Made by a program: the position numbers and the translations under genes. A stretch of 45,973 nucleotides of DNA from Dysgonomonas gadei ATCC BAA-286 (GTDB taxonomy: Bacteria; Bacteroidota; Bacteroidia; Bacteroidales; Dysgonomonadaceae): positions 264,700-310,672 of the forward strand of contig NZ_GL891984.1 in NCBI RefSeq assembly GCF_000213555.1, read 5' to 3'. Below the pieces are notes generated by a model that ran no database searches, had not been told where the DNA came from, and saw only the letters and a program-made list of their open reading frames with translations. The stretch's first letter is position 1. Each line of letters opens with the position of its first letter. Below, piece after piece: positions 1-9,015 of this stretch.

Positions 1-20
1 GAGAGAGAGAGAGAGAGAGA
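1..20. repeat. (GA)10 dinucleotide tract
   Basis: Ten uninterrupted GA units open the window. It may be a natural simple repeat or part of a longer tract cut by the window edge. No function can be assigned. Confidence 0.85.
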
Positions 21-100
21 ATAATCTTACTAAAAAAAGGGCGAAAAAACAACAGTCTGGATGTCGTAAATACAATCCGGCCAGTTATTTCTGTTTTAAG

Positions 101-145
101 AAAACCTTCTTCCGTGGAACGAATCTGTTCGCGGAAGAAGGTTTT
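101..145 (+). terminator. Strong stem-loop, probable terminator of a gene left of the window
   Basis: AAAACCTTCTTCCG (101-114) pairs perfectly with its reverse complement at 132-145, giving a 14-bp stem with a 17-nt loop. The right arm ends in a T run and the left arm begins with an A run, so it could terminate transcription in either direction. No gene is visible between the window edge and this hairpin, so it most likely ends a + strand gene lying outside the window. Confidence 0.7.
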
Positions 146-408
146 TGTGTTTACCGGTAATCATAGCATCCTGAAATAAAGATGAAGATCATCTATTTAT
201 ATACTTAAAAATTAATTAGATAACCCCAAAGTTTATGCCTATGGAAAAACAATGAAGTGACAGGGGATTAATGAATTCGTTCGATTAATCTTACTGATAA
301 TTTGAGGATTAATAATTAGAGATAAATCTATTATACCTAACGAAACCCAATTATTTATACCTATGAAATATATCAATTGTAAATAGTTAAACCATAAATC
401 TGTATTGT
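146..408. other. Intergenic leader of the first SusC gene, no gene seen
   Basis: This AT-rich spacer shows no open frame of note. A TAATTTG string at 298-304 resembles the Bacteroidota -7 element but lacks one spacer base and has no TTTG at the right distance, so I do not call a promoter. A promoter for the downstream SusC/SusD genes is expected here but is not identified. Confidence 0.5.
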
Positions 409-3400
409 ATGATTTCAAAAATTAGATTTTGTATGCTGATTCTATACAGCATGTTTTTATGCATTCACCTGAATGCGCAAACAAGTAATAAAAATATTAC
501 AGGAACGGTCTTGGATACCCAGCGAGAGCCTGTAATTGGAGCCACAGTTGCGGTAAAAGGCACTACTCTGGGGACTATGACGGATGTGGATGGTAAGTTT
601 AAGCTGAGTGTTCCATCGAAAGGCACGCTTGTCGTTTCTTATATTGGATATACTACTCAGGAACTGGAAATAACCGAGAAATCCAATTATGAAATAGTAA
701 TGAGTGAAGGCGCTCTTAATCTTGAAGAAGTTGTAGTCGTAGGATATGGTACTATGAGGAAAAAAGATCTGACTGGTTCCGTAATTCAAATCCGTCCCGA
801 CGACCTCGCAAATGAAAATCCGAAAACTGTTCAGGATATCCTGAGAGGTACACCCGGTTTGCAGGTGGGTTACAGTGCAACTGCTAAAGGTGGTGGTAAC
901 ATGGAAATACGCGGACAGCGTTCGGTATATACCGACGGTGGTCATAATAACCCTTTGCTCATTCTTGACGGAATGCAGTTTTATGGAGAACTATCGGAAA
1001 TTAATCCGGATGATATTGCCCAGATAGACGTTCTTAAGGATGCTTCAGCCGCCGCTGTTTATGGGGCGAAAGCAGCAAGTGGTGTTATTATCATTACTAC
1101 TAAAAAAGGAAAGCAGGGTAAACCCGTTATAAATGTTACTACCAGTATCGGGCTTACACAACGGAGCAACTATCGTGAAAGGTTCGGCCCGGAAGACTAT
1201 TTGCAACACCGTCAGGATTGGTTCGAACAGAGAACTTATGGCGTGAATCCGGAAACCGGCGCTTATGAAGCATATCAGGCAAGAAAAACAGATGGCAGCC
1301 TGCAATTTCCGACCGGATATTTTGCAAGGGTAGACGGTCTTGACCGTTATGGCGTATCTCAGGATACATGGCGTGGCTATACTGTTAACGGAACTGATGA
1401 TTCAGACCTGAGCGTCTGGGCCAGGCGTTTGGAATTTCAAGGGAATGCTCTCGATAACCTTCTTGCGGGAAGGACTGTCGATTGGGCAGATAAGACTTAT
1501 CGCACAGGATTCAATCAGGACTATAATGCAAGTATAAGTGGTGCCGGAGAAAATGTAAATTATTATTTCTCGCTAGGCTATCTGAAAAATCAAGGAGCTG
1601 CAAAAAGTGATGAATATGAAGCTATACGCGCTAATATGAAACTGGATGCTAATGTCACCAAATGGCTACAGATAGGCGCCAACGTAAACTTTCAGAACCG
1701 TTCGGATGGTGAAGTCGGTATAGATTTGGATTATCAGATGCGCAACAGCCCTTATGCCGATTATGCGGATGAGAACGGCAACCCGGTACAATATCCTCTC
1801 GACGGAAGCTATAGCCAACGAGGCTATAACTATGATTTCCAGAAACAATATCTGGAACTGGAAAAAGGTTATACAACATTGAATACTATACTCAATGCCA
1901 AAATAACACTGCCATACAATGTTACTTATACATTCAATGCTTCGCCACGCTACCAGTTTTTCTACGACCGTTATTTTATGTCGGCCGAATTGCCGGGTTC
2001 CGATCCTGCATCACGTGGAGTAAACCGCGAGCAGACAAAGCGCTTCGATTGGTCACATAACAATACCCTTGCCTGGGATTACACTTTCAATCAAAAGCAT
2101 CACGCAATGTTGACACTTGTGCAGGAAGCCGAGATACTGCAATCATGGAAGGACCGCATCGAAGCCCGTAATATCCAGCCATCAGATGCATTAGGATTCC
2201 ACAATACCAAGAATGGCACGAAAGAAAACAGTACGTTCGAATCTTATGATACATACCAAACGGCAGACGCATTGTTAGCCCGTTTATTTTATTCCTACGA
2301 CGACCGCTATATGATAACCGGGTCTATCCGCCGGGACGGATATTCCGGATTCGGTGCATCCAATAAATATGCGACTTTCCCTTCCGCAGGAACTGCATGG
2401 ACGTTTACAAACGAAGAATTCTTCAAATGGGGCAATATAATGAATAACGGTAAGCTGCGTGTATCATACGGAAAGAATGGAAACAGAGGATTGTCAGATC
2501 CTTACCAGGCGCTCTCCAATCTTTATGCGGGAGCCGGTAAAATGCATGGCTATATCGATTCGAAGGGAGAGTTGAACCTGTACCGTTACTTAATGGCGGA
2601 ACGGATGGCAAATCCTAATCTTCAGTGGGAAAAAACCGCATCGTGGAACTTTGGACTTGACTTTGGATTCCTCAACGACCGGATATCAGGTACTATCGAA
2701 TATTATAACATGAAAACCCATGATATGATTATGAGACAAAGCCTGCTGACCTTTACGGCATTTAATAATATTACGACCAACTTGGGACAGGTGGATAACC
2801 GTGGAATTGAGATTTCATTAAATACGCAGAATATCGATACCAAGGATTTTAAATGGACTACCAGATTCGGGTTTTCATACAACAAGAACGAAATAAAGCA
2901 TTTGTATTACCAGTATGAAGACGTGCTGGACGCCAATGGCAATGTAACGGGTAGCAAAGAGATGGATGACCTGACAAACGGTTGGTTTATCGGAAAACCT
3001 GTTAGCCAGATATGGAACTATCGTGTTACCGGAATATGGCAGAAAGATGAAGTGGAAGAAGCTGCAAGACACGGACAAGTTCCGGGCGACCCTAAAGTAG
3101 AAAACAGCTACACTGCTGATGATATCGTAAATGCAGATGGTTCTATTACGCCTGTGTATAACGACAAGGACAGACAATTTCTTGGACAAACATCGCCTCC
3201 TATCCATTGGTCTGTGCGTAATGAGTTTACATTGTGGAAAGACCTGACTTTCTCGTTTAATATCTATTCTTATATGGGACATAAGAGTCTGGCAGGTTAC
3301 TATCTGAACTTTGATGACGATGGAGGACGCATGACTTATGCTTTGCAGAATGTGCCGGAAAAAGAATACTGGAGTATCGATAACCCTTCAGATAAGTATG

Positions 3401-3702
3401 GACGGATCAATGCCCAGGGACCTAGTAAGATAGGGGGGCCTGCCAGTCCGGGTAGATTATACGATCGTTCATTTATTCGTCTTGAGAATATTTCTGTAGG
3501 ATATACATTACCAAAAAAATGGGTTTCAAAATTCGATATACAGAATGTTAAAGTTTATGCTTCTGTTCGCAATGTTGCCACATGGGCAAAAGACTGGGAA
3601 TATGGTGATCCTGAAGTAGATCCGGCTTTCGATTCAGGTAATGGGAAATATGGTGGATTAGCTACACGTGTCTATACGCTGGGATTGAATTTAACCTTTT
3701 AA
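409..3702 (+). CDS. SusC/RagA-family TonB-dependent outer-membrane receptor (pair 1)
   Basis: Predicted outer-membrane transporter that imports glycan fragments together with the SusD protein encoded next. The 1097-residue length is usual for SusC. A signal peptide covers about residues 1-24 and ends in LNAQ. A carboxypeptidase-regulatory-like domain follows at about 29-98 (ITGTVLDTQREPVIGATV). A TonB-box-like LEEVVVVGYGT lies at about 105-115. The plug contains YGAKAASGVIIITTKKGK, a variant of the usual YGSRAANGVIIITT. The rest is an aromatic-rich barrel ending in TLGLNLTF. The start is the only ATG placed to give a complete signal peptide. The SusD gene follows after 18 nt, so the two are co-transcribed. 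Neighbouring GH105, Gfo/Idh and DUF1080 genes suggest a pectin- or rhamnogalacturonan-type substrate, which is inference. Confidence 0.95.
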   Translation: MISKIRFCMLILYSMFLCIHLNAQTSNKNITGTVLDTQREPVIGATVAVKGTTLGTMTDVDGKFKLSVPSKGTLVVSYIGYTTQELEITEKSNYEIVMSEGALNLEEVVVVGYGTMRKKDLTGSVIQIRPDDLANENPKTVQDILRGTPGLQVGYSATAKGGGNMEIRGQRSVYTDGGHNNPLLILDGMQFYGELSEINPDDIAQIDVLKDASAAAVYGAKAASGVIIITTKKGKQGKPVINVTTSIGLTQRSNYRERFGPEDYLQHRQDWFEQRTYGVNPETGAYEAYQARKTDGSLQFPTGYFARVDGLDRYGVSQDTWRGYTVNGTDDSDLSVWARRLEFQGNALDNLLAGRTVDWADKTYRTGFNQDYNASISGAGENVNYYFSLGYLKNQGAAKSDEYEAIRANMKLDANVTKWLQIGANVNFQNRSDGEVGIDLDYQMRNSPYADYADENGNPVQYPLDGSYSQRGYNYDFQKQYLELEKGYTTLNTILNAKITLPYNVTYTFNASPRYQFFYDRYFMSAELPGSDPASRGVNREQTKRFDWSHNNTLAWDYTFNQKHHAMLTLVQEAEILQSWKDRIEARNIQPSDALGFHNTKNGTKENSTFESYDTYQTADALLARLFYSYDDRYMITGSIRRDGYSGFGASNKYATFPSAGTAWTFTNEEFFKWGNIMNNGKLRVSYGKNGNRGLSDPYQALSNLYAGAGKMHGYIDSKGELNLYRYLMAERMANPNLQWEKTASWNFGLDFGFLNDRISGTIEYYNMKTHDMIMRQSLLTFTAFNNITTNLGQVDNRGIEISLNTQNIDTKDFKWTTRFGFSYNKNEIKHLYYQYEDVLDANGNVTGSKEMDDLTNGWFIGKPVSQIWNYRVTGIWQKDEVEEAARHGQVPGDPKVENSYTADDIVNADGSITPVYNDKDRQFLGQTSPPIHWSVRNEFTLWKDLTFSFNIYSYMGHKSLAGYYLNFDDDGGRMTYALQNVPEKEYWSIDNPSDKYGRINAQGPSKIGGPASPGRLYDRSFIRLENISVGYTLPKKWVSKFDIQNVKVYASVRNVATWAKDWEYGDPEVDPAFDSGNGKYGGLATRVYTLGLNLTF

Positions 3703-3720
3703 CCTCTAATAGTAACAGAT

Positions 3721-5718
3721 ATGAAAAAGATAATAAAGAAAATAAACTATATATGCCTCAGCTTGCTGATGGGAGGCACAATTTTATTTAGCGGATGTTC
3801 GGAGGATTTTCTGAGTCCTGATCCGTTATCCATTTACGAACCAGGGGCTACGTTCACTACCGAATCGGGCCTGATGGCGGCAATGGCTATATGCGACCGT
3901 CATCTCAGAGGATATTACTCGACCGACCATAACGAGATGCTTACGCTGGGGACGGAATATATCTTCTCCGACCTGATGGTTGGCTCAGCCACTGACAAGA
4001 GTGGAATGCTCGACAATATAGCAAGTATGCTAACGCCGACAAGCGATCAATCGACCCAGAACAATCTGGACAGGACAAACAGCATGTGGTATTTCTATGA
4101 GGAAACTTATAAAGGAGTTATGTACGCCAATACCATTATCCAATATGTGGATGGAGTTGAAGGAATGAATGAAGCCTCCAAAAACGCCTTCAAAGGCAGA
4201 GCATACTTCCATCGTGCATTCCGTTATTATGCTTTGGTTTTTCAATATGGAGATGTGCCGCTTACAGCCAAAGTGGTAGAAGTGCCTAAACAAAACTACC
4301 GCAGGACCAAACGCGATGCCATTTTGCAAATGCTTGTCAAAGATTTGGAATTTGCTGTGCAATGGGTGCCTGACCAGAAAGATATGTCCGTGATAGGTAT
4401 GATAAATAAAGGAGCCTGCCGCATGTTGCTGGCAAAATGTTATCTGGCATTAGGCGAGTATACTAAAGCTAAAGACCTGATGGATATAGTGATCGACCAA
4501 TCGGGCTACTCGCTAATGACTGAAAATTTCGGAACATTCAACGACGGCGGCGAACCTGCTACCTGGCCTATTACACGTAATGTAATCTGGGATATGCACC
4601 GTGCTGAAAATAAACTTATTTCTGCAAACAAAGAGGTTATTATGGGGATGCCAAATCGTGGGGCAGAAGCTGAATCTTTTGTTAAGATGTTAACAATGCG
4701 TATCTTATATCCTTTTGTCTTTGACGGAAAGGTACAGACAAAAGACAGCAAACAGGCACTGATGAACATAAAACGCAATAGCGCTGATTACAATTCCAAG
4801 TATGATTATATGCGTGCATTCGGACGTGGTATCGCTACATTCCGTCCGTCTTACTTCCAGACTCATAAAGTATGGGAAGTAAACGGGAAAATGGATGCCA
4901 CCGACTTGCGTCACAGTTCAGCCACCGGTAACTGGATACGGATGGAAGATTACCGCGTAAATAATAAGGCGTCTTCAGAATTCGGAAATCCTGTAACACT
5001 TTTCGATGACAAAGGAAAGCTGTTATGCAGTGATACTATCCGTCGCTGGTTCGATGTTCCTCATTACAAATTCTATCTGGACGATCCTGTCAATGAAGCT
5101 AATATAAGCGGTTCTGACGGAAACAGGGGTGCTACAAATGGAGGTATAGCCGACTGGTATCTTTATCGTCTGGCAGAAGCATATCTGATAAGGGCAGAGG
5201 CGAAATTTTACCTGGGTGATGCCACAGCAAAGGATGATGTGAATGAAGTGAGAAAGAGGGCGAAATGTACCGAACTTTATTCTACCGTAACCATCGGGGA
5301 TATTATGGATGAGCGTGCCCGTGAATTGTATTGGGAAGAATGGCGTAATGTAGAGTTGACCCGTGTATCGTTGTGTCTAGCCCGTAGCGGTAAACCTGAC
5401 GAATGGGGAAATACTTATAAACTGGATACCTTCGACAAACAGAGTGGTACGGATGCTGCCGGCGGAAGCTACTGGTATCAGCGTGTTACCAAAAAAGGTA
5501 TGTATAATAAAGGTCCTATAAGCGTTAATGCGACCAAAGGCTCCATTAACTATATGATGGATAAAAAGAATATTTATTGGCCGATTCCTAACAAGGAGAT
5601 CAGAGCGAACAACAAAGGTGACTTAGGTCAAAATTACGGTTATGATGGCTATAATCCTAATACCCCGGTATGGGATAACTGGGAGGATGCTGTAGCAGAC
5701 GAATATAAAACAGAGTAA
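3721..5718 (+). CDS. SusD/RagB-family surface glycan-binding lipoprotein (pair 1)
   Basis: Predicted surface lipoprotein that caps the SusC barrel and binds the ligand. The signal peptide ends in a lipobox with Cys26 (LFSGCSED), followed by acidic residues typical of surface export in Bacteroidota. The 665-residue length is at the long end for SusD. Family hallmarks are the tetratricopeptide-like segment FKGRAYFHRAFRYYALVFQYGDVPL (shown here as landmarks only: FHRAFRYYALV then YGDVPL), the YLYRLAEAYLIRAEA segment, the ERARELYWEEWR-type helix, and the C-terminal YWPIPNKEIRAN followed by QNYGYDGY. It sits 18 nt behind SusC. A stem-loop after the gene probably lowers expression of the downstream enzymes relative to the SusC/SusD pair. 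Confidence 0.95.
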   Translation: MKKIIKKINYICLSLLMGGTILFSGCSEDFLSPDPLSIYEPGATFTTESGLMAAMAICDRHLRGYYSTDHNEMLTLGTEYIFSDLMVGSATDKSGMLDNIASMLTPTSDQSTQNNLDRTNSMWYFYEETYKGVMYANTIIQYVDGVEGMNEASKNAFKGRAYFHRAFRYYALVFQYGDVPLTAKVVEVPKQNYRRTKRDAILQMLVKDLEFAVQWVPDQKDMSVIGMINKGACRMLLAKCYLALGEYTKAKDLMDIVIDQSGYSLMTENFGTFNDGGEPATWPITRNVIWDMHRAENKLISANKEVIMGMPNRGAEAESFVKMLTMRILYPFVFDGKVQTKDSKQALMNIKRNSADYNSKYDYMRAFGRGIATFRPSYFQTHKVWEVNGKMDATDLRHSSATGNWIRMEDYRVNNKASSEFGNPVTLFDDKGKLLCSDTIRRWFDVPHYKFYLDDPVNEANISGSDGNRGATNGGIADWYLYRLAEAYLIRAEAKFYLGDATAKDDVNEVRKRAKCTELYSTVTIGDIMDERARELYWEEWRNVELTRVSLCLARSGKPDEWGNTYKLDTFDKQSGTDAAGGSYWYQRVTKKGMYNKGPISVNATKGSINYMMDKKNIYWPIPNKEIRANNKGDLGQNYGYDGYNPNTPVWDNWEDAVADEYKTE

Positions 5719-5741
5719 ATTAGAGTCTGTGTACCTAAATG

Positions 5742-5779
5742 CTATTAACCGGTGAAACTACAATTTAGCCGGTTAATAG
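5742..5779 (+). terminator. Stem-loop between SusD and the GH105 gene
   Basis: CTATTAACCGG (5742-5752) pairs with CCGGTTAATAG (5769-5779) around a 16-nt loop. G-U and A-U pairs can extend the stem outward to about 5738/5783. A T-rich stretch follows. It may act as a partial terminator or an mRNA-stabilising 3' structure for the SusC/SusD transcript. Confidence 0.6.
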
Positions 5780-5812
5780 TGTTAGTTTATTTAATGAACA
5801 AAAAAGAACTTT

Positions 5813-6967
5813 ATGTATAAAAAAATATTTATATTATTATTTGTTTTCTCTACTCAATTATCATTTGCCCAGAGTTATGATCTGAAAAATTTTCCTGAAG
5901 GATGTGAACCTGAATTTATCGGCAAAAAACTTACAGAAAGATATCTACAGACTCCGCATTCACACTGGGGTAATATCAACTCTGAACATAAAGTAACGTT
6001 TGTTACCTATCCTGATGTGTGCGCGTGGCTGGGTGCTTTATGGTTTACCCAATCTGTAAAAGATGAGAATCTGTACAACAAACTGGTCGACAGATTCGAT
6101 CCGTTGTTCACCACCGAAAAGGATTTTTTACCCACTCTGCGTCCTACTGCACATAATGTTGTAGACTGGTATGTATTTGGGGCTGTACCGCTAGAGATAT
6201 ATAAGAAGAAAAAAGAACAAAAATACCTCGATCTTGGGATGAAATATGCAGACGGTCAATGGATATTGCCGGAGAATCCTAAAGATTATGAAAAAGAATG
6301 GCATGATAAAGGTTACTCTTGGCAAACCCGTCTCTGGATCGATGACATGTTTATGATAACAGCAGTTCAGGATCAGGCGTATCTGGTTACAGGAGATAAG
6401 AAATATATAGATAGGTCGGCCAATGAGATGGCTCTTTACCTTGACCGTATACAACGCGAAAACGGATTGTTTTATCATGCACCGGAAGCTCCTTTCTTCT
6501 GGGGACGGGGAAATGGCTGGATGGCTGTGGGAATGGCCGAACTGTTAAGAATACTTCCCAAGGATAATCCTCATAATGAGAAAATAAAAGAAGCCTATAA
6601 AAAGATGATGAAAACCCTACTGCGATATCAGGGATATGATGGTATGTGGGGACAACTTATCGACGATCCTAACTCGTGGAGAGAAACATCCGGTACGGCA
6701 ATGTTTACATACGCAATGATTGTTGGAGTAAAGAATGGCTGGCTGGATAAGAAAACATATGGGGCCGCCGCGCGTAAAGGCTGGCTTGCATTACTTACAT
6801 ACCTGAATGAAGATTATAATCTGAGGAATGTATGTGAAGGTACCGGTACGAAAAATGACTATAACCATTATATCAATCGCAAACGCCTGATCGGAGATAT
6901 GCATGGACAAGCCGCACTTATGTGGTGTGCATATGGCTTAGCAAGTGATGATGTAAAAAGAAAATGA
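5813..6967 (+). CDS. GH105-type unsaturated rhamnogalacturonyl/glucuronyl hydrolase (YteR/YesR-like)
   Basis: Predicted secreted or periplasmic enzyme that removes the 4,5-unsaturated uronic acid left on oligosaccharides by a pectin or rhamnogalacturonan lyase. It has a signal peptide at about residues 1-20 (ending SFAQ) and a six-hairpin toroid fold of the usual length, 384 residues. Diagnostic motifs are NVVDWYVFGAVPLEIY (115-130), WIDDMFM (175-181) with the Asp pair expected at the active site, WGRGNGW (230-236), SGTAMFTYAM (293-302) and HGQAALMWCAYGL near the C terminus. It follows the SusC/SusD pair after a 94-nt gap that contains a stem-loop. The family is clear; GH105 versus the related GH88 rests on motif resemblance, and the exact linkage cleaved cannot be read from sequence. 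Confidence 0.88.
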   Translation: MYKKIFILLFVFSTQLSFAQSYDLKNFPEGCEPEFIGKKLTERYLQTPHSHWGNINSEHKVTFVTYPDVCAWLGALWFTQSVKDENLYNKLVDRFDPLFTTEKDFLPTLRPTAHNVVDWYVFGAVPLEIYKKKKEQKYLDLGMKYADGQWILPENPKDYEKEWHDKGYSWQTRLWIDDMFMITAVQDQAYLVTGDKKYIDRSANEMALYLDRIQRENGLFYHAPEAPFFWGRGNGWMAVGMAELLRILPKDNPHNEKIKEAYKKMMKTLLRYQGYDGMWGQLIDDPNSWRETSGTAMFTYAMIVGVKNGWLDKKTYGAAARKGWLALLTYLNEDYNLRNVCEGTGTKNDYNHYINRKRLIGDMHGQAALMWCAYGLASDDVKRK

Positions 6968-7049
6968 TTTAGTTAAATTGGAGGTCTGTAGTTTAGATAC
7001 ATCATGTTCAACTACCGGCATGAATTGTTGATATAAAATTATTAACAGT

Positions 7050-7082
7050 AATAGGCAGGCATCAGAATATTGCCTGTCTATT
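7050..7082 (+). terminator. Stem-loop after the GH105 gene
   Basis: AATAGGCAGGCA (7050-7061) pairs with TGCCTGTCTATT (7071-7082), 12 bp with one G-U pair and a 9-nt loop. No long T tract follows, so it may be a weak terminator or a processing signal. It separates the GH105 gene from the orphan Tat leader and the oxidoreductase. Confidence 0.5.
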
Positions 7083-7101
7083 GCTGCTTAAAATAAATCT
7101 T

Positions 7102-7254
7102 ATGGAAGATATTTCTTTAGACAGGCGATATTTCTTAAAAAAGACGGTATTGGCAGGAGCAGCAGCTTTGTTCGTATCCAGTCCCCGGCTCTCTGTATCC
7201 TCCGAGGTTAAATATACTTTGCTGCATAATCCGGGGAAAGACATGATATTTTGA
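7102..7254 (+). pseudogene. 50-codon orphan twin-arginine leader, probable gene remnant
   Basis: ATG to TGA encodes 50 residues. The first 30 form a textbook Tat signal: MEDISLDRRYFLKKTVLAG followed by a hydrophobic AAALFVSS core. About 20 more residues (ending in GKDMIF) follow, then a stop. It resembles the leader of the next gene (TRRNFLKKAGIATAGLAISS) but is not a close copy. There is no folded domain for Tat to export. The simplest reading is the N terminus of a decayed or internally deleted exported enzyme, perhaps joined to its own C-terminal tail. A functional mini-protein is possible but unsupported. It lies 70 nt upstream of the Gfo/Idh gene on the same strand. Confidence 0.5.
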
Positions 7255-7324
7255 AACATTTTGAAGCAACAATATATACTTTCTGATAATATTATTCAGA
7301 AAAATGTAAGAAAATAAGATAAAA

Positions 7325-8752
7325 ATGGTAACACGAAGAAATTTTCTAAAGAAGGCAGGAATTGCAACCGCAGGACTTGCTATAAGCAGTATCGGTTCTG
7401 TGAGCGCTTTGAGCGAGGAGAGCCTGAAACGGGTGAATGGCGCGAACGGGAAAATCAACCTTGCCTGCGTTGGTATCGGATATCGTGGCAGCGATATTAT
7501 CAAGGAATTTGAGAAAACAGGTTTAGCAAATGTTGTCGCTCTGTGTGATGTGGATATGGGGGCTAAACATACTCAGGAAATCATGGGTAAGTTTCCTAAA
7601 GCGAAACGGTTCAAAGATTTCCGGGAAATGTTCGACAAGATGGGTAATGAAATAGAGGCTGTATCGGTAGGTACTCCGGACCATTCTCATTTCCCTATTT
7701 GTATGATGGCTATGGCCTACGGGAAGCATGTATATGTAGAGAAACCCATGGGACGTACTTTCTACGAAGCTGAATTGATGATGCAGGCCGCCAAGAAATA
7801 TCCGAATGTAGTTACGCAGGTAGGTAATCAGGGGCATTCCGAAGCAAACTATTTTCAGTTTAAGGCATGGAAAGAAGCCGGTATCATAAAGGATGTGACA
7901 GAAGTGGTGGCTCATATGAATTCTCCCCGCAGATGGCATGGCTGGGATACCAATATTTATAAATTACCCGAAGGGCAGCCGATACCGCAAGGTATGGACT
8001 GGAATACATGGCTGATGGCCATCCCTTATCACGACTACAGCGATAAGTATCATTATGGGAACTGGCGTTGCTGGTACGATTTCGGTATGGGAGCTTTAGG
8101 GGATTGGGGTGCACATATCTTAGATACAGTACATGAATTTCTTGACCTCGGATTACCTTATGAAATCAATCCGGTGATGCTGGAAGGACATAACGATTAT
8201 TTCTTCCCGATGTCTTCTACCATACAGTTCCGTTTCCCTCGGCGTGGCGATATGCCGCCGTTGGATATTACCTGGTACGATGGCGTGAATAATCAACCAA
8301 AATTGCCGAATGGATATGGGACCTCTGAATTAGACCCTAATATACCGACAGTAGCCGGTGGTAAAATGGAAGCAAGAAAATTGAATCCCGGAAAAATAAT
8401 CTATTCGAAAGATTTGATTTTCAAAGGAGGATCGCACGGTAGTACATTATCTATCATACCCGAAGAGAAGGCTAAAGAAATGGCTTCGAGATTACCCGAA
8501 GTACCTGAGAGTACATCGAACCACTTTGCTAATTTCCTTTTGGCCTGTCAGGGTAAAGAGAAAACTCGCTCACCATTCGAAGTATTCGGTCCGCTTAGCC
8601 AGGTATTCTCATTAGGGGTGATGGCTCAGAGGCTGAATGTTCCGATCAAATTTGACCGGAATACAAAAGTTGTAACCAATAATGCGTTCGCAAATGATAT
8701 GCTGGCCGGAGTGCCGCCTCGTAAGGGTTGGGAGGACTTTTATAAAGTATAA
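7325..8752 (+). CDS. Tat-exported Gfo/Idh/MocA-family NAD(P)-dependent oxidoreductase
   Basis: Predicted periplasmic sugar oxidoreductase of 475 residues. Residues 1-30 form a Tat signal (TRRNFLKKAGIATAGLA), which implies export folded with its nucleotide cofactor bound. The Rossmann domain follows: INLACVGIGYRGSDII with the glycine-rich turn, VVALCDVD at the end of the second strand, DHSHFPICMMAMAYGKHVYVEKPM with the conserved Glu-Lys-Pro. The C-terminal substrate domain has the DWGAHILDTVHEFLDLGLP segment common in secreted members. It is followed, after a repeat-bearing spacer, by a DUF1080 gene. In characterised systems such pairs oxidise a sugar hydroxyl to a 3-keto sugar and then cleave the glycosidic bond by elimination. 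That role here is inferred from context; the family call is firm. Confidence 0.9.
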   Translation: MVTRRNFLKKAGIATAGLAISSIGSVSALSEESLKRVNGANGKINLACVGIGYRGSDIIKEFEKTGLANVVALCDVDMGAKHTQEIMGKFPKAKRFKDFREMFDKMGNEIEAVSVGTPDHSHFPICMMAMAYGKHVYVEKPMGRTFYEAELMMQAAKKYPNVVTQVGNQGHSEANYFQFKAWKEAGIIKDVTEVVAHMNSPRRWHGWDTNIYKLPEGQPIPQGMDWNTWLMAIPYHDYSDKYHYGNWRCWYDFGMGALGDWGAHILDTVHEFLDLGLPYEINPVMLEGHNDYFFPMSSTIQFRFPRRGDMPPLDITWYDGVNNQPKLPNGYGTSELDPNIPTVAGGKMEARKLNPGKIIYSKDLIFKGGSHGSTLSIIPEEKAKEMASRLPEVPESTSNHFANFLLACQGKEKTRSPFEVFGPLSQVFSLGVMAQRLNVPIKFDRNTKVVTNNAFANDMLAGVPPRKGWEDFYKV

Positions 8753-8825
8753 TCAGGGTTTCAGACTTGTTTATTACTTAAGTATAGGACAAACGTATCA
8801 AAGACTTACCCTCTATTAGGGTTGC

Positions 8826-8892
8826 TGTAGGGGCGAATTATCATTCGCCCGAAATAAAAAGATCAGCGGGCGAATGATAATTCGCCCCTACA
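8826..8892. repeat. 26-bp perfect inverted repeat (GGGGCGAAT family)
   Basis: The arm at 8826-8851 (TGTAGGGGCGAATTATCATT then CGCCCG) is exactly reverse-complementary to 8867-8892, with a 15-nt loop. The spacer is otherwise non-coding. GC-rich palindromic repeats built on GGGGCGAATnATCATTCGCCC look like mobile, MITE-like dispersed elements. The transcript could also form a very stable hairpin between the oxidoreductase and DUF1080 genes. A partial echo, TTCGCCCTA, occurs at about 8926-8934. Confidence 0.8.
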
Positions 8893-9015
8893 AGTGCCAG
8901 AAACACACTATGAAAATTTGAAACGTTCGCCCTAGTTAAGTAAGCAAAACAACAAGAATTAATTATAATACGAATACATCATTAAATTCTATCTATTATT
9001 TAAAATATTAAAGAC

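Noticed and set aside
298..304. Promoter -7 element for SusC 1
   Set aside because: TAATTTG lacks one spacer base and has no properly spaced -33 element.
2875..3282. 135-codon reverse-strand frame inside SusC 1
   Set aside because: It is an antisense shadow of a strongly supported gene with no recognisable domain; other long antisense frames were dismissed for the same reason.
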